A stretch of DNA of 64,000 bases from Bacillus sp. FJAT-14578 (GCF_000504165.1 NZ_AYSE01000001.1:434001-498000), one strand, 5' to 3'. Positions 1 through 9,920 are shown, counted from the stretch's first letter. Made by a program: numbers and translations. Notes: generated from the letters alone by a model not told the origin.

Positions 1-471
1 TTTTCCTAATTTCTTCGCAAGTTCCGTCACTGTTAAGCTTTCTGAGAAAGTGATTTTCTCTGGAAGCGGTCTTTCTTTTCTTGGCTGAGGCTGATATGGC
101 GTGTTCTGTTGCTGAGGTCTTTTACCCTTTTTATTATTTCGGTTATTGTTGCCTCTATTGAACGGCTTTTTATCGCTTGATACAGGTCCTTTTGCTTGCG
201 GTTTCTTTTTGCCGAATTTTTCTTCTCCCGCAGCAGGAGCATCCTCTTCCTCATAGCTCTTTAATGTCTGTTTATTTACAGTATTAGAAGGAGCTGATGT
301 CTCCCCCTTATTGTTTTTCAAGAAAAATGAATCCAATTTTTGTACAGAGTCTCCTTCAATGGTCGCCATGTGATTAGACACTTCTACACCATGTTCTTTT
401 AATTTATTGATCACATCTTTACTTGAAAGATTATGTTGTTTTGCATATTCGTATACACGAACTTTACTCAT
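1..471 (-). CDS. infB: Translation initiation factor IF-2, N-terminal part (cut by window edge)
   Basis: IF-2 is the GTPase that brings initiator fMet-tRNA to the 30S subunit. Only the first 157 codons are in the window. The start MSKVRVYEYAKQHNLSSKDV is the typical IF-2 N-terminal helical domain. It is followed by a low-complexity linker rich in Lys, Asn, Gln and Pro, then the beginning of a second IF2_N domain (near ITFSESLTVTELAKKLG). The G domain lies outside. The ATG at 471 follows a GGGGGTGAAAG ribosome site. It is the last visible gene of the rimP-nusA-rnpM-ylxQ-infB operon, 19 nt after ylxQ. Identity rests on this N-terminus and on the conserved gene order. Confidence 0.95.
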   Translation of the reverse strand, partial: MSKVRVYEYAKQHNLSSKDVINKLKEHGVEVSNHMATIEGDSVQKLDSFFLKNNKGETSAPSNTVNKQTLKSYEEEDAPAAGEEKFGKKKPQAKGPVSSDKKPFNRGNNNRNNKKGKRPQQQNTPYQPQPRKERPLPEKITFSESLTVTELAKKLGK

Positions 472-490
472 ACTTTCACCCCCAAAAAAA

Positions 491-793
491 TTAATCGAGC
501 ATTGTCATCAGCTTCTTTGCAAATCCCTCGTCCATAATAGCCACGACTACTCGTGCATCTTTGCCAATTGCCTGTCCCAGTGTATAGCGATCTGGTACAT
601 GCTTAAGGGGCACATTGTAAAACGAACATTTGTCCGACACTTTTTTAATCGTATTGGCTGAGGCATCTGATGATAATAAAACCACTTTCGCTTTTTGTTT
701 CCGAACTTCATTAATAACCAGTTCTTCACCTGAAATGACTTTTCGCGCTCGATTTGCTAGTCCTAAAAAAGATTGCCATTGTTCTTGTTTCAT
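491..793 (-). CDS. ylxQ: L7Ae-family K-turn RNA-binding protein YlxQ
   Basis: A 100-residue protein of the ribosomal L7Ae/L30e fold, the family that binds kink-turn RNA. The visible core is the glycine- and lysine-rich stretch [14 protein letters not shown] (about residues 11-24), a central VVLLSSDAS strand-loop and the C-terminal [11 protein letters not shown]. These match the usual L7Ae layout. The gene overlaps the stop of rnpM by 4 nt, which suggests coupled translation. In this operon the gene is nearly universal in Bacilli, but its cellular role is still poorly defined. Family assignment is firm; function in vivo is inferred from the family. Confidence 0.9.
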   Translation of the reverse strand: MKQEQWQSFLGLANRARKVISGEELVINEVRKQKAKVVLLSSDASANTIKKVSDKCSFYNVPLKHVPDRYTLGQAIGKDARVVVAIMDEGFAKKLMTMLD

Positions 794-1074
794 GAGTTCG
801 TCTTTTTCTCCTTTTCGACGAGTTCCAAAAGCTGCTCATAAACCTCATCGCTAATCGCTGCATCTAAATGATTAGCCAACGTATTTCGCTTTTTCGCAAG
901 TAAAATGGCATCTTTATCTTTGCTTAAATAAGCTCCGCGACCAGACTTTTTACCTGTTAGATCAACTGACACTTCGCCTTCCTTCGAGCGAACGATTCGT
1001 ACAAGCTCTTTTTTAGGCTTCATTTCTTGTGTAGCCACACACTTGCGCATCGGTACTTTTTTACGATTGTTCAC
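790..1074 (-). CDS. rnpM: RNase P modulator RnpM (YlxR family)
   Basis: A 94-residue basic protein of the YlxR family (DUF448). It has the hallmark N-terminal [21 protein letters not shown] and the GRGAYLSKD motif around residues 45-55. In B. subtilis YlxR binds RNase P RNA and modulates its activity, hence the name RnpM; that role is carried over from the family. The start is a GTG at 1074, preceded by GAGGTG with 7-nt spacing. It sits 13 nt after nusA and overlaps ylxQ by 4 nt, inside the nusA-infB operon. Confidence 0.9.
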   Translation of the reverse strand: MNNRKKVPMRKCVATQEMKPKKELVRIVRSKEGEVSVDLTGKKSGRGAYLSKDKDAILLAKKRNTLANHLDAAISDEVYEQLLELVEKEKKTNS

Positions 1075-1087
1075 CCGGTTTCACCTC

Positions 1088-2224
1088 TTATTCGACTTCG
1101 TTTTCTATTGCATCGAATGTTTCATTCTCTGCAGCATCTTCTTCGTCATGTGTACCGTTTGCGGCGAACATTCTTGGATAAATGCCGTCTTGCTCGGCTT
1201 CTGATTCACTCTTGATATCAATTTTCCAGCCTGTTAGCTTAGCGGCTAAACGAGCATTCTGTCCTTTCTTACCAATCGCTAAAGACAGTTGATAATCAGG
1301 AACGATCACCGTTGTTGCTTTTTCGTTCTCATCGACAAGGACATCCAACACTTTTGAAGGACTTAATGCATTTGCCACGAACTCCACTGGGTCTTTTGAC
1401 CAGCGAACGATGTCAATCTTCTCGCCTTTCAGTTCGTTTACAACAGCCTGCACACGCTGGCCTTTAGGACCGACACATGCCCCTACCGGATCGACATCCG
1501 CTAAGTCAGAATGAACCGAAATCTTAGAGCGGTCCCCAGCTTCACGGGAAACAGACTTGATTTCCACCGTGCCATCATAAATTTCCGGCACTTCTTTTTC
1601 GAATAAACGTTTCAGCAAGCCAGGATGTGTACGAGACACATAAATTTGCGGGCCCTTTGTTGTTCTTTCTACTTTTGTAATGTAGACTTTAATACGATCA
1701 TGCGGCTTATATTGTTCGTTTGGCATTTGTTCGTTCAACGGAAGAAGCGCCTCGATTTTTCCTAAGCTTACATAAATGAAGCGGGAATCCTGGCGCTGTA
1801 CAATACCTGTCATAATATCTTCTTCACGATCGATGAATTCTGAATATATGACGCCGCGCTCTGCTTCACGTACACGCTGAGTGACGACCTGTTTCGCTGT
1901 TTGGGCTGCAATTCGGCCGAAATCTTTCGGTGTCACTTCAATTTCTACAACGTCGTCTACTTGGTAGTTTGGATTGATGCTTTGTGCTTCTTCCACGGAA
2001 ATTTCTAAACGAGGATCAAATACTTCATCCACCACATCTTTACGGGCAAACACACGCATCGAGCCTTTTTCCAAATTTAAATCCACACGCACATTTTGTG
2101 CCTGGTTAAAGTTTCGTTTATAAGCAGAAATTAATGCTGCTTCAATCGCTTCAATAATGACTTCTTTGCCAATGCCTTTTTCTCTTTCCAATAAATCCAA
2201 GGCATCTAGTAATTCACTGCTCAT
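1088..2224 (-). CDS. nusA: Transcription termination/antitermination factor NusA
   Basis: NusA binds RNA polymerase and nascent RNA and promotes pausing, intrinsic termination and antitermination. The 378 residues show the N-terminal polymerase-binding domain ([15 protein letters not shown], then the [15 protein letters not shown] helix), an S1 domain near residues 135-200 ([18 protein letters not shown]) and two KH domains ([39 protein letters not shown]). An acidic tail of about 35 residues follows. The ATG at 2224 is preferred over one two codons upstream because GGGGG lies 7 nt before it and the family start is MSSELLDAL. Second gene of the rimP operon. Confidence 0.97.
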   Translation of the reverse strand: MSSELLDALDLLEREKGIGKEVIIEAIEAALISAYKRNFNQAQNVRVDLNLEKGSMRVFARKDVVDEVFDPRLEISVEEAQSINPNYQVDDVVEIEVTPKDFGRIAAQTAKQVVTQRVREAERGVIYSEFIDREEDIMTGIVQRQDSRFIYVSLGKIEALLPLNEQMPNEQYKPHDRIKVYITKVERTTKGPQIYVSRTHPGLLKRLFEKEVPEIYDGTVEIKSVSREAGDRSKISVHSDLADVDPVGACVGPKGQRVQAVVNELKGEKIDIVRWSKDPVEFVANALSPSKVLDVLVDENEKATTVIVPDYQLSLAIGKKGQNARLAAKLTGWKIDIKSESEAEQDGIYPRMFAANGTHDEEDAAENETFDAIENEVE

Positions 2225-2255
2225 ATTCATTCCCCCTTAATCTGCTCAGTCAAAC

Positions 2256-2723
2256 TTAAAAAACGATTGCGAGTCGTGCATGCGCCACTTTCTCGTAAGG
2301 AATTTCAATCGTTTTCTTTCTTGTTTTAATTTTGACGGTAATGGTGATAGTTTGCCCATCAAACGACGTGAGCTCACCTTCAAATTCCTTTTCTCCATCA
2401 ATTGGTTCATACGTTTTTATGTATACATTTTTGCCAATTGAACGCTCATAGTCGGATGTTTTCTTTAATGGACGCTCAGCACCGGGAGAGGACACCTCTA
2501 AAAAATAGTTGTGCGGAACCGGATCGTGCTCATCCATTTTTTCGCTAAGACGCTCGCTCACAGCAGCACACTCGTCAATATCAATTCCTTTTTCTGAATC
2601 AATAAATACGCGCAAGAACCATTCTTTCCCTTCTTTTGCGTATTCAATGTCTACAAGTTCCAAATTCATATCATTTAAAATAGGTGTCACTAATCCTTCC
2701 ACAATCTCTGTGACCTTGCTCAT
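2256..2723 (-). CDS. rimP: Ribosome maturation factor RimP
   Basis: RimP (YlxS) is needed for late assembly of the 30S subunit. The 155-residue protein has the expected N-terminal domain with the acidic stretch [20 protein letters not shown] and the [16 protein letters not shown] signature. A C-terminal SH3-like domain follows ([15 protein letters not shown]). The start at 2723 follows an AAAGGAGG ribosome site. It is the first gene of the rimP-nusA-rnpM-ylxQ-infB operon. Upstream, between it and polC, are two hairpins, so this operon may be transcribed separately from polC or by partial readthrough. I did not see a clear promoter. Confidence 0.95.
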   Translation of the reverse strand: MSKVTEIVEGLVTPILNDMNLELVDIEYAKEGKEWFLRVFIDSEKGIDIDECAAVSERLSEKMDEHDPVPHNYFLEVSSPGAERPLKKTSDYERSIGKNVYIKTYEPIDGEKEFEGELTSFDGQTITITVKIKTRKKTIEIPYEKVAHARLAIVF

Positions 2724-2765
2724 TGTATTCCTCCTTTAACGACACCCTATAATGGTCTTTTTGAT

Positions 2766-2793
2766 AAAAATTCCCTGCCATATGAGCAGGGAA
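2766..2793 (-). terminator. Hairpin plus T-run upstream of rimP
   Basis: On the minus strand an 8-bp stem (TTCCCTGC/GCAGGGAA) with a 7-nt loop is followed directly by TTTTT. This is a plausible intrinsic terminator or attenuator, 43 nt before the rimP start and after the polC end. With the hairpin at 2818-2839 it probably separates polC from the rimP operon. Confidence 0.6.
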
Positions 2794-2817
2794 ACATATT
2801 AGATGATAACAATAGGA

Positions 2818-2839
2818 AAGAGTGGGTTTCCCCACTCTT
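2818..2839 (-). terminator. Hairpin after polC
   Basis: A perfect 9-bp stem (AAGAGTGGG/CCCACTCTT) with a 4-nt loop lies 62 nt after the polC stop. It lacks a strong T-run on the minus strand (TCCTATTG follows), so it is a weaker terminator candidate than the hairpin at 2766-2793. It may instead protect the polC mRNA 3' end. Confidence 0.45.
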
Positions 2840-2900
2840 CGTCTTCGTCATTCTTAGCATTTCCATCATTACTATAACATAATCACATTTTTTATGCAAA

Positions 2901-4306
2901 TTAGAATAATGAGAGCTGGTTCTGGTCCGGCAACGATTCCAGGCATCCATGGTTATCTAAATACTCAAGGATGGTCTTGGAGATTTTTCCGCGCTGCTGC
3001 AAATCTTCCTTCGATAAGAATTCTCCTTCTTCCCTTGCTTTCACGATGTTTAATGCTGCATTCGTTCCAAGCCCGGGAATGGAATTGAACGGCGGAATCA
3101 AAGAATTTCCATCAATGATGAACTCCGCCGCACTCGAACGGTATAAATCGACTTTCCGGAAAGAATAACCGCGTTCACACATCTCAAGAGCCAGTTCCAA
3201 AACGGTAAGCAAACTTTTCTCTTTCGGTGCGGCATCCAAACCTTTTGCGTTAATCTCTTCAATTTTGGCACGAATCGGGTTTGAACCCTTGACCATTGTG
3301 TCAATATCGAAATCATCTGCACGTACCGTAAAATACGCTGCATAATAAAGAAGCGGATGATGAACTTTAAAATAAGCAATCCTTACCGCCATCAATACGT
3401 AAGCAGCGGCATGCGCCTTAGGGAACATGTACTTGATTTTCTTACAAGAATCGATGTACCATGCAGGCACCCCGTTTTTAATCATTTCTTCTTCGAACTC
3501 CGGACTCAAACCTTTTCCTTTACGCACCGACTCCATGATTTTGAAGGCAAGGGATGGTTCCAATCCTTGGTAAATCAAATATACCATGATGTCATCGCGG
3601 CATCCGATTACTTCGGAGAGATTACATGTACCATTATGAATAAGTTCTTGCGCATTTCCTAACCATACGTCGGTTCCATGGGAAAGACCCGAGATTTGCA
3701 CAAGCTCCGAGAAAGTCGTCGGTTTGGTATCTTCTAACATTTGACGGACGAACCTTGTCCCGAATTCCGGAATTCCGAGTGTTCCTGTTTTACACATAAT
3801 TTGTTCTTCCGTCACGCCAAGCGACTCTGTACCGCTAAAAATTTTCATGACTTCAGGATCATCCGTTGGGATGGTTTTCGGGTCAATGCCGCTTAAATCT
3901 TGCAGCATACGAATTACCGTCGGATCATCGTGTCCGAGTATATCAAGTTTTAAAACATTATCGTGGATCGAATGGAAATCAAAATGTGTCGTTCTCCACT
4001 CGGCTCCTTTGGCATCGGCTGGATATTGAATCGGTGTGAAATCGAAAACATCCATATAATCCGGGATAACAATAATGCCGCCCGGATGCTGGCCGGTTGT
4101 TCTCTTTACACCGGTACATCCCGCCACTAAACGATCCACTTCCGCCCCTCGTAAGTGAAGATTATGATCACCTGCATATCCTTTTACATACCCGTATGCC
4201 GTTTTCTCAGCTACCGTACCGATTGTACCGGCACGATATACATTGTCCTCTCCGAACAGGACCTTTGTATAGTGATGGGCGCGAGGCTGATACTCGCCGG
4301 AGAAAT
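2901..4306 (-). CDS. polC: DNA polymerase III PolC, exon 2 (polymerase fingers and C-terminal part)
   Basis: This is the 3' exon of the split polC gene. After splicing it continues the Asn codon begun in exon 1 (A plus AT) and reads Asn-Phe-Ser-Gly-Glu-Tyr. It supplies the rest of the palm, the fingers and the C-terminal helix-hairpin-helix region ([20 protein letters not shown]) and ends with DQNQLSLF, a clamp-binding-type tail. Exon 2 is 1,406 nt; with the 2,908-nt exon 1 the total is 4,314 nt, that is 1,437 residues plus stop, the usual Bacillus PolC length. The unspliced frame here begins with an in-frame ATG inside the intron end, but no ribosome site precedes it, so separate translation is unlikely. 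Confidence 0.95.
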
Positions 4307-4390
4307 ATGACAATAGGTAAGCCTTTGACGTTATCTCCAGCTTTTCCCCTGTCCCACACCGTACATGACCCTTTCGGTGTCATACGGCGC
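4307..4390 (-). ncRNA. Group II intron domains V and VI (catalytic core and branch helix)
   Basis: Domain V spans 4390-4356 (35 nt). It has a lower helix GCGCCGUA/UACGGUGU with three G-U pairs, a 2-nt bulge on the 3' strand, and an upper helix closed by GAAA. Aligned to the standard 34-nt domain V, the catalytic triad reads CGC rather than the commoner AGC; an AGC does occur one base earlier in a shifted register. Domain VI (4355-4307) folds as GACA/TGTC, then a G-T pair, a bulged A at 4314, then further pairs. That A is the expected branch nucleotide for lariat formation. Folded by eye. Confidence 0.8.
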
Positions 4391-4416
4391 TCCATCGTCT
4401 TATTCTTTACGATAAG

Positions 4417-6243
4417 TTAAACAACTAACGCTTGGAATCCTACAACCTTGCGCAGTTTATTGAGCTTCTTTAATGCTTTGGCGTCTAATGTATTGACATG
4501 ATGTGATTTAATAAGGTCTTTCATCGGATACTTTGTGTGGATAAGCATATGATAGTCTTTCTTGATAATAACTAAGTTGTCGTACTCATCGGTTCCACCC
4601 ATTTTCGTAGGTTTAATATGGTGACATATACAGTTAATCGGCATTAGCCGTTCTCCTGTAATGTAACACTTTCCTTTTTGTGCAACATATTTACTTATCC
4701 GATTGTTTTCATACAAAGTTGATTTTGATGAGTAGTTCCCTCTTCTTAAATGTTCAATTTCAACTGAGGTCACATGTATTAGCTCTTTATGAATTCTTTG
4801 GCGGTCCTCTTTGTCGTAAATCGTAAATTCAGGTTCTCTTTGTCCTCGTATTTGATGCCGTATTGATTCAAATGGTAAGACAAGCAATCCATTACTTTTA
4901 AAACGTTTGTAATTGAAGTCATTATAGAACTTGTCAATCACAGCATTCTTCTCTATCGTGGGATTAAAAATGTTCCGTTTCAGCAAGGTTTTGATTTTAA
5001 AGTGAATGGTATGCCTTATATCATTGAAATCAGTTGACACCCTGGTTGCGATTTTATAGTAATTATGGATACCTAAAGTGAACGCATTGAGGTCGAGAAT
5101 CTTATTCGGTGTCGGACTTTTCCGTAGTTGACCCAGTTTATATTGATAAACTTTTGTCACTTTTTCTTTAGCCTTCGGGGATATTTTTGAATTCACGATG
5201 TATCCCGTCTTTGCTGTCCCTTTTTGTACTGCTCTAAAGCGTATGCCGAGAAAATCTGTTCCATTCTTTCGAAGGTTTGTGATTTTACTCTTTTCAGGAC
5301 TAACATCCAAGCCTAACCGTTCTTTTAACCATTTTGTTACTGCAACAAAGAGTTTACGAGCATTTTCATAAGAGTTTGTAAAGATTTTAAAGTCATCAGC
5401 GTAGCGAACGATATAACAAGGCTTTAACCTCGTCTTCTTTAAGGCATCTGTTCGATTCTTTTTCAGTTTATAGTTCACTCTTGTTGGTTTCGTTTCCCAT
5501 TGATTCGAAATCCACCAATCTAACTCATTTAGAACGACATTAGCAAGGAGCGGTGATAAAATACCGCCTTGTGGTGTTCCTTTCTCTGGTATTCCTTCGC
5601 CAACATTTTCAGCCTTTAACATTTTGCTTATTATGGAAAGCACCTTTTTATCTCTTATTCCAATAGCCCAAAGCTGTTTTCCCAGCTTTTTGTGATTTAC
5701 GTTATCAAAGAATCCCTTAATATCTACATCGACTACATAATGTTGATGGCTATGATTGACCATATGATAGCATCTCGCTAGTGCATCGTGCGTATTTCGA
5801 TGTGGTCTAAATCCATAGCTTGATGGGTGAAATTTTGCTTCAACAATTGGTTCAAAAACCTGTAGAATCATTTGTTGTATGAGTCTATCTTCAATCGTCG
5901 GAATTCCTAAAGGACGTTTTTCACCATTTGGCTTTGGAATCAGCACTCGCCTAACCATTTCTGGTTTGTAGTCGTGTAGTTTCCTCCGAACCATTCGAAT
6001 GAGCTTTTCTTTATTCATCTTGTTTAGATGTTTGATGGTGTGACCATTTGTACCTTTTGTTTTGCTTCCAGTGTTGCTTTTCAAATTTCGAAAAGCAAGG
6101 AGAATATTTTCTTCTGAAATGATTAAATCGTACAGCTTTTTAAAATATCTCCCGTCCTTACTTTCAGCGTACAATGTATCAAATGTTTCTTGAATATTAA
6201 AGTATTCATTATTTCTTAGCTTTTGAACCATTAAGTCAGCCAA
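4417..6243 (-). CDS. ltrA: Group II intron-encoded reverse transcriptase/maturase with HNH endonuclease
   Basis: A 608-residue multifunctional protein encoded in intron domain IV. It helps fold and splice its own intron RNA and copies it into DNA during homing. The RT domain occupies about residues 40-350: RVLIPKPNGEKRPLGIPT (RT1), YGFRPHRNTHDAL (RT2), VVDVDIKGFFDNVNH (RT3), GTPQGGILSPLLANV (RT4) and the catalytic YADD at about 281-284 (RT5). The maturase X region follows. A C-terminal HNH nuclease lies at about 525-570, with the His pair in CHHIKPT, an Asp-Asn pair and the final HMLIH. The start is a TTG at 6243 with GGGGGTGA at suitable spacing. No frameshift or missing motif is seen, so it looks functional. 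The gene symbol is generic for this family. Confidence 0.95.
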   Translation of the reverse strand: MADLMVQKLRNNEYFNIQETFDTLYAESKDGRYFKKLYDLIISEENILLAFRNLKSNTGSKTKGTNGHTIKHLNKMNKEKLIRMVRRKLHDYKPEMVRRVLIPKPNGEKRPLGIPTIEDRLIQQMILQVFEPIVEAKFHPSSYGFRPHRNTHDALARCYHMVNHSHQHYVVDVDIKGFFDNVNHKKLGKQLWAIGIRDKKVLSIISKMLKAENVGEGIPEKGTPQGGILSPLLANVVLNELDWWISNQWETKPTRVNYKLKKNRTDALKKTRLKPCYIVRYADDFKIFTNSYENARKLFVAVTKWLKERLGLDVSPEKSKITNLRKNGTDFLGIRFRAVQKGTAKTGYIVNSKISPKAKEKVTKVYQYKLGQLRKSPTPNKILDLNAFTLGIHNYYKIATRVSTDFNDIRHTIHFKIKTLLKRNIFNPTIEKNAVIDKFYNDFNYKRFKSNGLLVLPFESIRHQIRGQREPEFTIYDKEDRQRIHKELIHVTSVEIEHLRRGNYSSKSTLYENNRISKYVAQKGKCYITGERLMPINCICHHIKPTKMGGTDEYDNLVIIKKDYHMLIHTKYPMKDLIKSHHVNTLDAKALKKLNKLRKVVGFQALVV

Positions 6244-6983
6244 CTAATCACCCCCAAAAAGGCTTTCGTTTCTATTTAGTCATACGAGAATACTGACTTG
6301 TGTAGGATTTTCTATCGTAAAAAGACGACTCAAGCCCTTCCCTCAGAATTGTTTTATCCTCGAACCTATTCAATATATTCAGTCGTCATCGGCAATTCCT
6401 ACAAACGGTACTACGGCTTTACTGCCACTCCGATAAATCTTCATTATACTCATTGGAGCTTTTTGAAGAACGACTTTCAAGCGATGTGTAATCATCTCAA
6501 GTCTCCGGAGCTTCCCACGTTCCATTAATTCTATCTATACATACTCCCTTAGGTCTCCTCTAAACTCCGTCTAGCTTGATAGCTCCTATAAAGCTATATG
6601 GACTTTCATAACCTAACGTTTACTCATCCACACTAGAAAATCCTATTTGGGACCTCTAAGCATTTCTACTTAGCGACATTCACGAAGAGTCAGTCGAGGA
6701 TTCGTCCAGATAACTCTATCCATTCTAACCATAGGAGTTTTGTAGACACCCGACCTATCATTTACAACCAATAAAGGTCTTTCCTCACCATTACGTGTTA
6801 GGGCAAACTTCAGCCGACTTTAGCGGGCTTCAAACAATTTACGTTATTTACAGTACGTGCCTTGCTTGCCGCAGATTCAGTGAGTGTGTTTCAAGGCGTT
6901 ACCCTTTTCGTTCCACACTTCGAATTAACAGTTCTCCTAGCTTAAGCTAGTGGCTAATCTTTTCAATTAGCAACGTGGCGCAC

Positions 6984-9891
6984 TCAAATCGATATCCGGT
7001 ACCTTGTCCCCCTTGAATCCAAGGAACGTTTCAAACGGGATATCATGTCCGTCTTTTTTATATCTCACGTTGCAGCTCGGACAATCTTTGTCAGGCAAGT
7101 CGAAGCCCGAACCGACCGATCCGTCATTAAAGAATTCAGACTGCTTGCACTTTGGACATACATAGTGCGGCGGCAGCGGATTAACTTCTGTAATTTCGGT
7201 CATGGTGGCAACAAGCGATGAACCGACCGAACCACGCGAACCAACAAGGTACCCGTCATCCAATGATTTTTTTACGAGCTTATGGGAAATGAGATAAATA
7301 ACGGCAAATCCGTGGCCGATGATGCTTTTCAACTCTTTTTCAAGCCGCGCTTCTACAATTTCAGGAAGCGGATCACCATAAATGCTTCTTGCCATCACAT
7401 AACTCATCTCGCGCATTTCCTCATCTGCGCCTTCAATTTTCGGTGTATACAAATCATCTTTAATCGGCTTGACTTCCCCAATAAGATCGGCTACTTTTTG
7501 CGTATTGGCCACAACAATCTCTTTTGCTTTTCCTTCTCCTAAGAATGAAAAGCATTCCAGCATTTCATTCGTCGTTCGAAAATGCACATCTGGCAATTTG
7601 TGCCGATTCAGCGGGTTGGCACCGCCTTGAGAACTGACTAAAATTTTCCGGTAAATTTTATCTTCCGGATTCAAGTAGTGTACATTTCCCGTTGCCACAA
7701 CCGGTTTGTCCATCTTTTCTCCGAGCTTTACGATATTGGAGATAATCTCCTGTAAGGCTTGCTGATCACGCACAAACTCCATTTCAATTAAATGTTCATA
7801 GTTAGCGGGCGGCTGTACTTCGATATAATCATAAAACTCCGCCGCTTTTTCTGCCTCTTCCGCTGACTTTTGCATCATACTTTCAAACACTTCGCCTCTG
7901 TCGCACGCTGTTCCAATCAACAGCCCTTCACGGTGCTTTTCAAGCTTGGATCTCGGTATGCGCGGTACCCGATAAAAGTATTCCAGATGAGAAATCGAAA
8001 CCAATTTAAATAGATTTTTCAAACCTATGTCATTTTGAGCTAAGATGGTTACATGATAAGGTCTTGCCCTTTGATAAGCATTGCCTTGTCCCATGTAATC
8101 ATTTAACTGGTCATGAGAAGAAATCTCTCTTTCCATTGCATCCTTCAACATTTTAACAAGTATATAGCCGGTTGCTTCCGCATCATAAATGGCACGGTGA
8201 TGCTGTGTTAATTCCACATCGAGTTTCTTGGCTAACGTGTTGAGGCGGTGATTTTTCATCTCCGGATATAGAAAGCGGGCCAGCTCCAATGTATCAATAA
8301 CAGGATTGGACGCTCTGCCAAGACCGATTTTTTGAAAACCCGTATTCAAAAATCCCATATCAAAGCTCGCATTATGGGCTACGAGCACATCATTACCGAT
8401 CCACTCGTGAAACTTGCGCAGCACTTCTTCTACTTCCGGTGCATCCTGTACCATATCATCCGTAATGCCAGTGAGCTCGATAATGGTTGCTGATAAAGGG
8501 CGGTGGGGATTAGCGAACGATTCAAAGCGATCAATAATTTCCCCTTCTTTCACTTTTACGGCCGCCAGCTCGATGATCGTATCATAGACTGCCGATAACC
8601 CGGTCGTTTCCACGTCAAAAACAACATATGTGGCATCTGCCAACTCTCGTTTTGTCAGGTTGTAGGCAATCGGTACGCCATCATCGACTAAATTGGCCTC
8701 TACTCCATATATCATCTTAATCCCGTTTTTCTTAGCAGCCGAGTAAGCTTCCGGAAAAGATTGAGCTACCGCATGATCAGTCAGTGCGATAGCCGGATGC
8801 CCCCATTTTTTCGCTTGTTCAACAAGTTTACTGACCGGCGTCACGGCATCCATTTGGCTCATCGGTGTGTGCAGATGGAGCTCAATACGCTTTTCTCCTT
8901 CAGGTGCTGTGTCCTGACGGCCTTCCGGTTTAATTTCGTTAATATCATTGGCAATCATGACCAAATCACGGACAAATGTATCATTTTGCACGCTACCTCG
9001 AACTTTCAGCCACATTCCTTTTTTCACAGCATTTAGTAATGGGATGTCTTCTTTATCTCGCGAGAACATCTTCACCATAATGGAGTTCGTATAGTCTGTG
9101 ATTTTAAAGGTTAAGAGGGTTCGCCCGCTTCGCAGTTCTCTCGTTTCTGAAGCAAATACATACCCTTGAACCGTAATCCTCTTTTCTTCATCAAAAATAG
9201 AATCCAGGCGCACTGCTTCATCTTTAATTAAATAGCCGACTGTAAGCGGTCCTGACAACTCGGCAGCGGCATCTGCTGCTTTCTCCTGTTCTTTTGCCTG
9301 CATTTCAGTAATGGCAGCCAGCACTTTTTCCTGGTCTTCCTGTTTTTTTCGTTCCACAAATTGGTTGTAGTCCGCTTCTGAATGAACGACTTCTGTCACA
9401 AGCTGAAAAGCCGGAAATCCGTATGCGCTGTATTGATCTGTAATGAGCTGCCCATACTTTCTTTTCAGGGCTTGTGCCTCTGTATCGATTCTTGTCTGCA
9501 ACTGAAGCTTTATACCATTCAGAGTAGGCATTTGTTCTTTTAACAAAGCGTGCAGCATCGGTGAAATACCTTCCAGTTCCGCTACACAATGGTGCCAGTA
9601 TGCCTGAACATCTTCCTGCGAGCATTCTTTCACAGGCGTTTTAATAGAAAAAGATACATTGGCAATATGGGAGAATTGAGTTCGAAGTCTTGTTAAAAAT
9701 AATTCATAAACGGAAAACGGCAAGACTTGCTGTAATACAAATTGGAAATGCCATTGTTTTTGGTCTTTATGAATAACGAGCTTTTCAATACCCGCTTGTT
9801 CAAAATAAGGAACAATCTCATCACTTGTTAAATCAAGCTGCTGAAGCAGGAGCTGAAATCGCTCTTTTTGTTCTTTTGTTAAACCTTCCAT
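6984..9891 (-). CDS. polC: DNA polymerase III PolC, exon 1 (N-terminal, PHP, exonuclease, palm start)
   Basis: PolC is the main replicative DNA polymerase of Firmicutes. Exon 1 encodes residues 1-969 plus the first base of codon 970. Visible are an N-terminal region, an OB domain (about 225-320), the PHP domain beginning RIELHLHT (about 334), and the 3'-5' proofreading exonuclease inserted in it ([10 protein letters not shown], about 422, to [11 protein letters not shown]). Next come the SRGSVGSS nucleotide-binding loop and a Cys4 zinc motif (CPKC at about 908, CPSC). It ends VPDIDL, holding the two catalytic aspartates at 966 and 968. In unspliced RNA the frame stops after five extra residues (SAPRC), giving a 974-residue protein without a complete polymerase site. 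Start ATG 9891 has an AAAGGAGG site. Confidence 0.96.
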
Positions 9892-9920
9892 CGAATCCTC
9901 CTTTCAAAAATTCCTCTTTG

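Larger units (their letters stand above)
4307..6983 (-). mobile_element. Group II intron inserted in polC, sense orientation
   Basis: The element is 2,677 nt. On the minus strand it begins GTGCG, the group II 5' consensus, and ends CAT, giving a terminal A-pyrimidine. Its 3' end carries a domain V hairpin with a GAAA tetraloop and a domain VI stem with an unpaired A eight nucleotides from the 3' end (position 4314). About 740 nt of structured RNA (domains I-III, part of IV) precede an intron-encoded reverse transcriptase. Removing exactly this segment restores the polC frame across a conserved motif. IBS1 would be ATTTGA just upstream. A CAAAT complement at 6645-6649 (intron nt 335-339) is a possible EBS1, with a mismatch at the sixth base. 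I could not place EBS2. The structural class is not assigned. Confidence 0.95.

Noticed and set aside
407..661. Plus-strand open frames overlapping the minus-strand genes, here and throughout
   Set aside because: They lie opposite well-supported genes, lack ribosome sites, and show no recognisable protein families.
4207..4395. 62-codon open frame on the minus strand across the intron 3' end
   Set aside because: It overlaps domains V and VI of the intron and the polC exon 2 start in another frame, and has no ribosome site or family match.
6661..6780. EBS2 assignment in intron domain I
   Set aside because: Several segments pair with only four or five bases of the expected IBS2 with mismatches; none stands out without a full fold.
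4307..6983. Intein in PolC
   Set aside because: There is no continuous reading frame through the insert and no splicing-domain motifs; the encoded protein is a reverse transcriptase with its own ribosome site.
2901..9891. polC as a pseudogene or two separate genes
   Set aside because: Both exons are intact and full length, join in frame at consensus group II borders, and restore a conserved motif at the normal total size.
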